A program made the position numbers and the translations under genes. The notes beneath the pieces are model-generated. The model saw only the letters and a list, made by a program, of their open reading frames with translations, was not told the origin of the DNA and did no database searches. A stretch of DNA of 9,734 nucleotides from Pseudomonadota bacterium (lineage in GTDB: Bacteria > Hydrothermota > 32-111 > QNBC01): contig JAACEC010000025.1 of the NCBI GenBank assembly GCA_011682715.1, positions 1-9,734 of the forward strand, written 5' to 3'. Positions 1-6,909 of this stretch are shown here, piece after piece. Within the stretch, counting starts at the first letter, position 1. Every line of letters starts with the position of its first letter.

Positions 1-1
1 C

Positions 2-400
2 AATTACCTTTACTGGCTTAATTCTGTAGAGATTAGCGCAATATATCCTCTTGGAAATAAGAAAGGGGTTGAAGTGGGAGTAGGGTATGGATGGACAAGG
101 ATAGAAAAATATTCAGGCATTTATTACAAATTTAGATTAATTCCTATATGGATAGGATATTCACAGAAGAATTTGATTTTAAGAGGAGCCTATGTTTATT
201 CTTGTTCTCCTGGATTTTATTATAGAGGAGGTTATAAAGTTTCTGCTGTTTTTCGGCTAAACAGAGTATTAGGTATTGGATTGAATTTCGGAGGAGTGTG
301 GTATACAGGAAAAACTACAGGAGACTGGATATATCTTTCCTTAAATGGGGTAAGCCTTTCTATAGGTTATAACTTTCAACTAAAGGGAGGTGTAAAATGA
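2..400 (+). CDS. C-terminal part of a beta-barrel-like outer membrane protein (partial)
   Basis: The reading frame is open from the left edge to a TGA at 398-400, so the gene starts outside the window; a GTG at 74 is only an internal codon in this frame. The visible 132 residues are rich in Tyr, Gly, Trp and alternating hydrophobic/polar stretches, for example YYKFRLIPIWIGY and GLNFGGVWY. They end in an amphipathic strand (SLSIGYNFQL) followed by a short GGVK tail. This resembles the last strands of a small outer-membrane beta-barrel, with Gly-rich turns between strands. No specific family is recognised. The stop overlaps the next start by 4 bases (ATGA at 397-400), so it is translationally coupled to the lipase-like fragment. 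A lipase and a barrel in one operon would suggest an envelope or secretion role, but this is inference. The reading frame is certain; the barrel call is moderate. Confidence 0.6.
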   Translation, partial: NYLYWLNSVEISAIYPLGNKKGVEVGVGYGWTRIEKYSGIYYKFRLIPIWIGYSQKNLILRGAYVYSCSPGFYYRGGYKVSAVFRLNRVLGIGLNFGGVWYTGKTTGDWIYLSLNGVSLSIGYNFQLKGGVK

Positions 401-684
401 CACTTAAAAGAATCCTTTTATTAATCCTTATTATGCTTTTCTCAACAGGTTTGTTTGCCTCTAATGTTCCCATTATATTTGTGCATGGGCACAAAAGTGA
501 GGCAAAGCCATATGACATTGATGATAATGGTAAAATTGTAGGAGGATGGACAACCTGGTATCCTATGAAAAATGATGGAAGTTTAGATTTTCCCACAGCC
601 ATGACAAAGATCCTTAATTCTCATTATTCGAATTATACTGCTGGTTCTCCTCTCAATTGTGATGTATGCCTCCCGGGGTCGTGA
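397..684 (+). pseudogene. Truncated secreted alpha/beta-hydrolase (lipase/esterase-like), N-terminal fragment
   Basis: The 95-residue product has a signal peptide (Lys4-Arg5, hydrophobic core about 6-19, likely cleavage after the LFA at 19-21). It is followed at once by the first beta-strand and oxyanion segment of the alpha/beta-hydrolase fold, PIIFVHGHK (25-33, HG at 30-31), as in secreted triacylglycerol lipases and esterases. Trp-rich WTTWYP (51-56) and the following residues still read like such an enzyme. The frame ends abruptly at about residue 90 (NCDVCLPGS, stop at 682-684). The nucleophile-elbow GxSxG, the acid and the catalytic His are all absent. Family members are several hundred residues long, so this fragment cannot be an active hydrolase. 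I read the downstream frames and did not find the rest, so it is a truncation and not a simple frameshift. The start has a strong site, AAGGGAGGT at 383-391. The break lies next to a possible mobile-element end at 675-700. Confidence 0.7.
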
Positions 685-777
685 CATTACATTTGACATT
701 CAATCTTCACCTTTTCCTATTCCATCTATTGCTCTATCTACAATTCCTTTTATATTCTTATCTTTTCTCTTTTTCAT
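675..777 (-). mobile_element. Possible remnant of an IS200-like / REP-associated (Y1) transposase element
   Basis: Immediately after the lipase homology stops, the plus strand reads GGGGTCGTGACATTACATTT (675-694), continuing GACATT (695-700). From memory this resembles the conserved end found beside many Transposase_17 (TnpA-REP) genes, of the form GGGGTC...TACATTTGACA. On the minus strand a short frame from ATG 777-775 to TGA 702-700 encodes 25 basic residues (begins MKKRKDKNIKG, ends GIGKGED). Its stop abuts the putative element end, which is where the C-terminus of such a transposase would lie. In-frame stops lie just upstream of it (around 800-810), so at most a tail survives. The plus strand from about 700 to 810 is pyrimidine-rich, as expected for decayed coding DNA on the other strand. 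No second end is recognised. The rest up to 912 holds nothing I can name. The identification is tentative and rests on recalled similarity. Confidence 0.3.
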
Positions 778-912
778 ACTTGTTTCAACATCTATTTACT
801 TTTATTTTTGAAATCCCAAAATAAAGGGGATGACATCCATATATGTATTTTCCACATTTCAATTAGGTTGTTAATATCCCCGTACCTATTTTCCCGAATG
901 ACAATAAACTAA

Positions 913-941
913 TTGACTGAATAATCACAATATGGTATAAA
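913..941 (+). promoter_or_regulatory. Sigma-70 promoter of valS
   Basis: TTGACT (913-918) and TATAAA (936-941) are separated by 17 bases, and TG at 933-934 gives an extended -10 (TGGTATAAA). The predicted start of transcription is near 948, leaving a leader of only about 25 bases. That leaves no room for a T-box or other leader riboswitch. Confidence 0.7.
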
Positions 942-962
942 TTCTTATTATTTCGAACATGT

Positions 963-969
963 AAGGAGG
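963..969 (+). promoter_or_regulatory. Ribosome binding site deciding the valS start
   Basis: AAGGAGG lies 2 bases before the ATG at 972, 5 before the ATG at 975 and 20 before the ATG at 990. The spacing favours 975, although 972 cannot be excluded and would add one Met. Confidence 0.7.
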
Positions 970-974
970 CAATG

Positions 975-3584
975 ATGGCAAGAGTTGAAATGGAGAAAAC
1001 ATACAATCCTTCCGAATATGAAGATAAAATATATAAGTTTTGGTTAAAAGAAAATCTGTTCCATTCCGAGCCGGATAAAGAGAAGAAACCGTTTACAATC
1101 GTGATTCCCCCTCCCAATGTAACGGATAAACTGCATGTAGGGCACGCACTTAATAACACTCTGCAGGATATTCTTATACGGTGGAAGAAGCTTAAAGGTT
1201 ACAATACGGAATGGCTTCCGGGAGTAGACCATGCCGGTATAGCGACACAGGTAAAGGTCGAACAGATGCTCTATGAAAAGGGAATTAAAAGGGAAGAGCT
1301 CGGCAGAGAGAAATTCCTCGAGTACGTTTGGGATTGGAAAAACAAACACGGCGACGAGATAATAGATCAGCTTAAAAAACTTGGTAGTGCATGTGATTGG
1401 GACAGGGAACATTTCACTATGGATGAGGAACTTTCCAAAGCCGTTCGAAAAGCCTTTGTTACATTGTACAAAGAGGGCCTCATATACCGTGATAATTACA
1501 TGGTAAACTGGTGTCCCAGATGCCATACGGCAATTTCCGACGAAGAGGTGGAATACAAGGAAGAACAGGGATACCTCTACTATGTCAAATACCCCGTAAA
1601 GAACAGCGAGGAGTATCTTATCGTTGCAACGACAAGACCGGAGACGATGTACGGCGATACGGCAGTTGCGGTAAATCCAAATGACGAAAGATATGCGAAA
1701 TATATAGGAAAAACCGTAATCTTACCGCTTGCAAACAGAGAAATTCCCGTGATAGGTGATGAGTATGTGGATATGGAGTTCGGGACAGGGACGTTAAAAA
1801 TAACGCCGGCTCACGATCCCAACGATTTTCGAATCGGGAAAAAGCATAATCTCGACACCGTTATTGCAATAGATACGAAGGGAATAATGAATGATACAGC
1901 AGGAGATTTGAAGGGGCTCACAAGAGAAGAGGCGAGGGACAAAACTGTCGAACGCCTTGAAAGAGAGGGATACCTTGTAAAAAAAGAAGCGTATACGCAC
2001 AGTGTGGGGCATTGTTACAGATGTAAAACGATAATCGAACCGTACATATCGACTCAGTGGTTTGTAAAGATGAAACCCCTTGCTAAACCTGCCATTGAAG
2101 CGGTAAAAAGCGGCAAGATAAAATTCACTCCGGAGCATTGGACAAAGGTTTATCTGCATTGGATGGAAAATATTCAGGATTGGTGTATATCGAGGCAGTT
2201 GTGGTGGGGGCATCAGATACCGGTTTTTTATTGCAAGGATTGCGGAGAAGAGATTGTTGAAATGCAAAATCCGAAAAAATGTCCAAAATGCGGTAGCAAA
2301 AATATTGAGCAGGATCCCGATGTTCTCGATACATGGTTTTCTTCATGGTTATGGCCATTTTCAACTTTCGGTTGGCCCGAGAAAACGAAAGATTTGGAAT
2401 ATTACTATCCGACGGATGTTCTTGCCACGGCATCGGAGATCATCTTTTTCTGGGTAGCGAGGATGATTATGGCAGGAGAGAAGTTTATGGGGGAAATCCC
2501 TTTCCATGATGTCTATATTCACGGCACGGTAAGGGACAAGAACGGTGTTAAAATGAGTAAATCGTTGGGTAACGGTATTGATCCCAGGGATATTATCGGT
2601 AAATACGGTGCCGATGCCCTCAGATTCAGTATAATTGCTGTTTCAGGGAAGGGACAGGACCCGCATATCGGTTATAACACATTTGAGATAGGAAGGAATT
2701 TTGCCAATAAGGTTTGGAATATTGCGCGTTTTATCCTTTTGAAGGATGCTGATGCCCCGAAAGTAGATATGAATCGGTTAAATGATATCGATAAATGGAT
2801 ATTAAACGAGTTCGATACGCTTCTTGTGAGATACGATAAGAAAATGGAAAGCTTTGATTTTCAGGAAGTTGCCATGGATGTTTACGACTTTGTATGGCAT
2901 AAACTCGCCGATTGGTATGTAGAATACGTGAAAATAATGAACGCCGAAAACGGTTTTAACGTGGCTTTGTCCGTTTTTGAAAAAGCATTGATCCTATTAC
3001 ACCCGTTTATGCCGTTCGTGACAGAGGTTATTTACAAGAAGATAAATGGCGAAGAGAGTTCGATAATGAGAGCGGATTTTCCGAAAACTTATGATATAAA
3101 AGTGGAAACGGACGCCGGAAAGATATGGGAAATGGTAAAAACGATCAGGAATTTGAAATCCGAATTGGATATAGGAATTAAGAAAAATGTGGATGTTGTT
3201 CTTGTCGTCAGAACTGTTCCCGACGAAATAACACAAAATTTGATGGAAAATACCATAAGCGGATTTGTAAATGTAAATTCCATTAATATAACTTCAGATC
3301 GAGAAGTGATAAAAAAGGCGATTTGTATACCTGTGGACGAGTATGAAGTATGTCTTCCCATTTCAGGTAATATAGATGCCGAGGAACAAATTAAAAAGTT
3401 CAAGAATGAGATAGAATTTTTAAACAGAGAAATTGAAAAGGCGGACAAACAATTTTCCAACGATTCCTTTGTAAATAAAGCTCCTGAAAAGGTTGTTAAT
3501 GCCCTTAAAGAGAAGATGATGAAATACAAAGAAAAATCGGTAAAACTACAGCAATATGTAGATATACTTAAGGAAAATTTTTGA
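975..3584 (+). CDS. valS: Valyl-tRNA synthetase (class I)
   Basis: This cytoplasmic enzyme attaches valine to tRNA-Val and is essential for translation. The 869 residues are typical of bacterial ValRS. Numbering from the ATG at 975, it shows the class I HIGH box as HVGH (54-57), inside PPPNVTDKLHVGHAL. A WCPRC pair (Cys180/Cys183) follows. The CP1 editing domain has TTRPETMYGDTAVAV (from about 219) and FGTGTLKITPAHDPNDF (from about 269). A second zinc-ribbon has Cys420, Cys423, Cys436 and Cys439, followed by QDPDVLDTWFSSWLWPFS, and KMSKS lies at 526-530. The anticodon-binding domain starts near 600 and the ValRS C-terminal coiled-coil arm covers about 800-869. The residue before the HIGH box is Asp where most ValRS have Gly (NVTD rather than NVTG); everything else looks intact. 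The promoter is at 913-941, and the stop overlaps the TTG start of the next gene. Identity is essentially certain. Confidence 0.98.
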   Translation: MARVEMEKTYNPSEYEDKIYKFWLKENLFHSEPDKEKKPFTIVIPPPNVTDKLHVGHALNNTLQDILIRWKKLKGYNTEWLPGVDHAGIATQVKVEQMLYEKGIKREELGREKFLEYVWDWKNKHGDEIIDQLKKLGSACDWDREHFTMDEELSKAVRKAFVTLYKEGLIYRDNYMVNWCPRCHTAISDEEVEYKEEQGYLYYVKYPVKNSEEYLIVATTRPETMYGDTAVAVNPNDERYAKYIGKTVILPLANREIPVIGDEYVDMEFGTGTLKITPAHDPNDFRIGKKHNLDTVIAIDTKGIMNDTAGDLKGLTREEARDKTVERLEREGYLVKKEAYTHSVGHCYRCKTIIEPYISTQWFVKMKPLAKPAIEAVKSGKIKFTPEHWTKVYLHWMENIQDWCISRQLWWGHQIPVFYCKDCGEEIVEMQNPKKCPKCGSKNIEQDPDVLDTWFSSWLWPFSTFGWPEKTKDLEYYYPTDVLATASEIIFFWVARMIMAGEKFMGEIPFHDVYIHGTVRDKNGVKMSKSLGNGIDPRDIIGKYGADALRFSIIAVSGKGQDPHIGYNTFEIGRNFANKVWNIARFILLKDADAPKVDMNRLNDIDKWILNEFDTLLVRYDKKMESFDFQEVAMDVYDFVWHKLADWYVEYVKIMNAENGFNVALSVFEKALILLHPFMPFVTEVIYKKINGEESSIMRADFPKTYDIKVETDAGKIWEMVKTIRNLKSELDIGIKKNVDVVLVVRTVPDEITQNLMENTISGFVNVNSINITSDREVIKKAICIPVDEYEVCLPISGNIDAEEQIKKFKNEIEFLNREIEKADKQFSNDSFVNKAPEKVVNALKEKMMKYKEKSVKLQQYVDILKENF
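3570..3583 (+). promoter_or_regulatory. Overlapping stop/start: valS TGA inside a TTG initiation site
   Basis: AAGGA (3570-3574) lies 6 bases before TTG 3581-3583, and the valS stop TGA occupies 3582-3584. The arrangement TTGA implies reinitiation by ribosomes finishing valS. The next in-frame ATG (3650) would cut into the first membrane helix and has no comparable ribosome site, so TTG is preferred. Confidence 0.6.
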
Positions 3585-4648
3585 AAAGAAAAATACTCCG
3601 GGGAACCAAAATACTCGTAACGATTTCTACGGTGATAATCATCATTATAATGGTTTTTACCGTAAAAAAGGATACATTTGAGTATTTGAAACAAGCAAAG
3701 CCTATTTTTCTTTTGTTGACATTTATTGCATGGCTTTTCTACATATTACTTGATGGGTATAGGGTGCAAATTCTTGCAAGAGCATTGAATAAGAAAATAC
3801 CTATCAGAACATCCCTTGAGGTTATTCTATCGGGGCTTTTTCTCGCTGCTGTAACCCCCTTTCAAACGGGAGGATTGCCCGTTCAACTCTATATCCTAAG
3901 CAAGAAAAGGATTTCCGCGGGTCAGGGGACATTGATACTCCTATTCAGAGGGATACTCGGTTTTGGTGTTCAAATGCTCCTGATACCTTTCATAATATAT
4001 TTTTTCCACGCATATCTTAAAAGTGCAATAATAGGAATATTGTTGAGATACTTTTTGGTGTTTTATGTGGTGGTGATTCTGTTTTTTATTATAGTTATGA
4101 AAAAGACCGATGCATTCAAACATTTTGTCCTTAACCGAATAAAAAAATATAAAGATAAGAGAAAAATAGAGAAAGAGATTAAGTTCGAAAGGGTAATGAA
4201 GAATATTCTCGAAGAGGTTAATGAATTCAAGATAGGTTTAAAACTGTACTTTGCAAGGAAGAAATTACTATTGTTATGGGCATTTTTATTGACACTTGCA
4301 TCAATGTTATCGTACTACTTTATGGCTCCATTACTTCTTTACTCTCTGGGGCAAAGCGGATCAATTTATCTTGCAATTGCATTCCAGGTTATTCTTCAAA
4401 TGGTTCTTCTTTTTATGCCTACTCCGGGAGCGAGCGGTATTGCAGAGGGTAGTTTTGTTGCATTGTTTCAGGTTATTTGCCCTAGTGCTCTTCTCGGCAT
4501 TTATACGATACTTTGGAGGTTCTTTACGTTTTACATAGGTGCTGGCATCGGGGGCTTTATATTTATTAAAGTGTTGCATTTTCCCGAACCGAAAAAAACG
4601 AGAAATATGCACTTAGAGGCGGATGGTAGGATAGTTAAAGCTGATTAA
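3581..4648 (+). CDS. Lysylphosphatidylglycerol synthase TM / UPF0104 (flippase-like) membrane protein, copy 1
   Basis: This is a 355-residue inner-membrane protein of the family that includes the MprF flippase region and YbhN-like proteins. Family signatures are VTPFQTGGLPVQLY (91-104), MPTPGASGIAEG (279-290) and ILWRFFTFYIG (310-320). Hydrophobic segments lie at about 10-27, 41-58, 80-95, 116-143, 148-172, 228-256, 262-279 and 303-332. A Lys/Arg-rich, presumably cytoplasmic loop covers about 174-228. There is no soluble lysyltransferase domain as in full MprF, so lysine transfer to lipid is unlikely; relatives are thought to move or bind lipids or lipid-linked glycans. It starts at a TTG overlapping the valS stop and is followed after 11 bases by a paralogue with the same motifs. 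The charged tail after residue 335 is absent from the paralogue. The family call is firm; the substrate is unknown. Confidence 0.85.
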   Translation: MKRKILRGTKILVTISTVIIIIIMVFTVKKDTFEYLKQAKPIFLLLTFIAWLFYILLDGYRVQILARALNKKIPIRTSLEVILSGLFLAAVTPFQTGGLPVQLYILSKKRISAGQGTLILLFRGILGFGVQMLLIPFIIYFFHAYLKSAIIGILLRYFLVFYVVVILFFIIVMKKTDAFKHFVLNRIKKYKDKRKIEKEIKFERVMKNILEEVNEFKIGLKLYFARKKLLLLWAFLLTLASMLSYYFMAPLLLYSLGQSGSIYLAIAFQVILQMVLLFMPTPGASGIAEGSFVALFQVICPSALLGIYTILWRFFTFYIGAGIGGFIFIKVLHFPEPKKTRNMHLEADGRIVKAD

Positions 4649-4659
4649 AAGGGGGAAAT

Positions 4660-5661
4660 ATGGAAACAGGAATTATTGATAAATCTAAAATCAAAACGGG
4701 AATTAAGATATTTCTTATTTTAACGGTAATCTCGTTACTTGTAATTCTTTTATTGACAGGGTCAAAAGAAACATTAAAGATTTTCAAGCATATCGCAATT
4801 CCTTATTTTTTATTAACACTGTTTATTGCACTTGTCTTTGCATATTTTAATGCGATTAGGATTATTTACATTGCACGATCCATGGGAAAAAATCTCTCAA
4901 TACTCGATTCTTTGTACTTTTCTTTGGGGGGAAACCTCCTGGGCGCCATTACTCCGTTTCAATCGGGCGGGGCTCCGTTTCAGTTATATTTACTCACGAA
5001 ACGTTCCTTTTCTGTTGCCGAGAGTACGGCTTTAATTGTGATAAGGGGAGTTTTACCGGCACTTATTGTACCCTTTGCCCTTCCCTTTGTGGTATTCAGG
5101 TACGCATCCTTTTTTCATTCCAGTGCTATGAAAATGATATTATTTTACCTGCTGATTCTCTATATAATAATCATTATCATTTTTTTAATGATATTTTTTA
5201 TTCCATCGAGGTTAGAAAAATTTTTACTTAAAGTAATCAAAAGAGAAAATATAAAGGAAAAAATCCCTAAAATATTCAAGAGCCTTGAAGATTTCAAATT
5301 GATTATATTTAATTTCTTTCGCAAGGGTGGTAAAAATGCATTAATTGCGATTCTTTTTACATATGTTTCACTTGCGGCGAATTTTCTTTTAGCTCCGGCT
5401 ATTCTTTATACAATAGGGCTTAAAACCTCGATAATCGATGCAACTGTTGTTCAGTTTGTTTTGACTTACATTATAGCTTTTACGCCGACACCGGGAGCAA
5501 GCGGAGTTGCAGAACTTGCCGGAGCGGCTCTGTTCTCTACCATATGTCCGAAAACGTACATTCCGGTATATATTGTATACTGGCGATTTTTCTCAAGCTA
5601 TCTTTTCTCTATTATAGGAGCCTTTTTCCTTATAGACTTCATAAGAAAAGATATAAAATAA
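4660..5661 (+). CDS. Lysylphosphatidylglycerol synthase TM / UPF0104 (flippase-like) membrane protein, copy 2
   Basis: A 333-residue polytopic membrane protein that is a paralogue of the gene just upstream. Matching motifs lie at nearly the same spacing: ITPFQSGGAPFQLY (97-110), FTPTPGASGVAE (274-285) and YWRFFSSYL (307-315). Hydrophobic segments lie at about 13-33, 45-62, 84-97, 122-147, 157-181, 226-252, 260-276 and 302-326, with a basic loop at about 183-228. The N-terminus is longer and more polar (METGIIDKSKIKTG), and the C-terminus stops right after the last helix. The start has an AAAAGGGGG run (about 4647-4655) as its ribosome site. Outside the motifs the two copies differ strongly, so the duplication is old and the roles may have diverged, or the two may form a heterodimer (inference). 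No lysyltransferase domain is present. It ends 7 bases before the convergent peptidase gene. Confidence 0.85.
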   Translation: METGIIDKSKIKTGIKIFLILTVISLLVILLLTGSKETLKIFKHIAIPYFLLTLFIALVFAYFNAIRIIYIARSMGKNLSILDSLYFSLGGNLLGAITPFQSGGAPFQLYLLTKRSFSVAESTALIVIRGVLPALIVPFALPFVVFRYASFFHSSAMKMILFYLLILYIIIIIIFLMIFFIPSRLEKFLLKVIKRENIKEKIPKIFKSLEDFKLIIFNFFRKGGKNALIAILFTYVSLAANFLLAPAILYTIGLKTSIIDATVVQFVLTYIIAFTPTPGASGVAELAGAALFSTICPKTYIPVYIVYWRFFSSYLFSIIGAFFLIDFIRKDIK

Positions 5662-5692
5662 ACTATCGTTAATAGAGATTTTCTATATCTTT
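5647..5692. terminator. Possible bidirectional terminator between convergent genes
   Basis: AAAGATAT (5647-5654) pairs with ATATCTTT (5685-5692) and AAAAT (5655-5659) with ATTTT (5678-5682), with a 2-base bulge. An inner hairpin CTAT/ATAG (5663-5666, 5672-5675) sits in the loop. T-rich DNA follows on either strand. It covers the stop codons of both convergent genes. The stem is AT-only and weak, so the call is moderate. Confidence 0.4.
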
Positions 5693-6898
5693 AATTTCTT
5701 TCGGAATAATGCCCGATAAAACCTTTGCTCCCTTCTTGGTAATAAGTATATCGTCTTCTATGCGGATTCCGATTTTATCCTCTTTAACGTAAAGCCCGGG
5801 TTCACAGCTTATTACGTCTCCCTCAACGAGTTTTGGAGAACTCATAATATCATGCACATCAAGACCTATGGGATGGCTGACACTGTGATAGTAATACTTA
5901 GAGATTTCGGACTCTTCTTTTATATACCCGAGTTTTTTCATCTCCTTTGCAAGCAGTTTTCTTGTAAGGGCGTTCAATTCTCTGAATGTCTTCCCCGGTT
6001 TCATCTCCTCAATGACTGCTTTTTGAGTATTAAGGACTGCCTGATAAAGCGACTTTGCCTTTTTTGTATATTTACCGGATGTAGGGAATGTGCGTGATAT
6101 ATCACTTGCATAATAGTTATATTCGGAACCCACATCAAAGAGAATAACGCTGTTTTCCGGAATAACCGAATTATTTTCTTCGTAGTGAAGTGTCGTTGAG
6201 TTGACTCCCGAGGCTATTATCGGTTGGAATGCATTATTTTTGGAACCGTTATACATGAAACCGAATTCTAGCGCTGCCTGAACTTTATATTCGTTTTTTC
6301 CAGGGTTGATCTCTTTTGCAGCTTTTAAGATCCCCTTTTTTGTTATTTCGATTGCCTTTGTAATCTGAGCTATTTCATTTTTGCTTTTTTTCCTGCGAAG
6401 AGGAGCAATATAATCGATTGCTTGAATGATATTCAAATGAGGGTATTTTTCCGTAAGACGTTTTGCAAGAACCCTTTCTGCTCCGAGGATATTGTTGTCT
6501 TCGTGGGGTAGGTGCAATAACAAGTTTTCAACACCCGGTAATAATCGAGATAATAGATCATCGAATTTTTTAAGTGGTAATACATCGTCGAAAAGGTAGT
6601 TCTTTTTAACTTCGCTTAGGTCAGGACGTTTTCCTACCCATAGTTCCATTACAGGATCATTTTCTTCTGTAATCAAAATTGACATTATCTGCTTTGAATT
6701 TTTGTAAAATAATAGATAGGATTTGTCATGCTCATAACCGCTGAAATAAATAAAATTACTATCCTGTCGGTATGGAGAGAGATTTGAAAATGAATTGTAA
6801 TTTGAAGGCAGTATCATGACCGATTTGTCAGGCATGGATTTTAAAAGGTTGTCTCTTCTGTTTTTATACTCGGTAACAGGGATTCCGTAGATTTTCAT
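5669..6898 (-). CDS. Xaa-Pro aminopeptidase, M24B family (PepP-like)
   Basis: This 409-residue metallopeptidase should remove an N-terminal residue preceding proline. An AMP_N-type domain covers about 1-130 (NFIYFSGYEHDKSYLLFY at 48-65), and the pita-bread M24 domain runs from about 174 to 392. All five metal ligands are visible: Asp255 (LFDVGSEY), Asp266 (SDISRTFP), His342 (SHPIGLDVHD), Glu366 (CEPGLY) and Glu381 (GIRIED). The supporting histidines His238 (LHYEEN) and His349 are also present. It is slightly shorter than E. coli PepP, mainly at the N-terminus. There is no signal peptide, so it is cytoplasmic. AAGGAG lies 5 bases before the ATG, next to the stop of the upstream barrel gene, so the two are co-transcribed. 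PepQ-type prolidase is the main alternative, but the AMP_N motif and the CEPGLYV and GIRIED contexts favour PepP. Function is likely peptide turnover. Confidence 0.92.
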   Translation of the reverse strand: MKIYGIPVTEYKNRRDNLLKSMPDKSVMILPSNYNSFSNLSPYRQDSNFIYFSGYEHDKSYLLFYKNSKQIMSILITEENDPVMELWVGKRPDLSEVKKNYLFDDVLPLKKFDDLLSRLLPGVENLLLHLPHEDNNILGAERVLAKRLTEKYPHLNIIQAIDYIAPLRRKKSKNEIAQITKAIEITKKGILKAAKEINPGKNEYKVQAALEFGFMYNGSKNNAFQPIIASGVNSTTLHYEENNSVIPENSVILFDVGSEYNYYASDISRTFPTSGKYTKKAKSLYQAVLNTQKAVIEEMKPGKTFRELNALTRKLLAKEMKKLGYIKEESEISKYYYHSVSHPIGLDVHDIMSSPKLVEGDVISCEPGLYVKEDKIGIRIEDDILITKKGAKVLSGIIPKEIKDIENLY

Positions 6899-6909
6899 AA
6901 TAACTCCTT

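Noticed and set aside
671..680. CCCGGG palindrome as a cloning or assembly artefact
   Set aside because: A single 6-base palindrome proves nothing, and the surrounding sequence fits an insertion junction better.
813..831. ATCCC/GGGAT hairpin as a terminator for the lipase transcript
   Set aside because: The stem has only five pairs and no T run follows on the plus strand.
941..974. T-box or other leader riboswitch for valS
   Set aside because: The promoter at 913-941 leaves a leader of about 25 bases, too short for any structured leader.
863..1526. Two overlapping minus-strand open frames (863-1159 and 1044-1526)
   Set aside because: They lie largely opposite valS or its promoter, have no ribosome site and read as antisense of a conserved gene (low-complexity Phe/Ile/Ser composition).
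1794..3694. Several long frames opposite or in another frame of valS (for example 1794-2267, 2125-2433 and 3089-3694 minus, 2254-2457 plus)
   Set aside because: valS explains the coding signal fully; these products have no recognisable motif, signal peptide or start site.
3941..5035. Frames of 60-83 codons within the flippase-like genes on either strand
   Set aside because: They are shadows of the two membrane-protein genes; Phe/Leu-rich shifted reading is expected there.
3581..5661. Full MprF (aminoacyl-lipid synthase)
   Set aside because: Both proteins end soon after the last helix; there is no soluble transferase domain in either.
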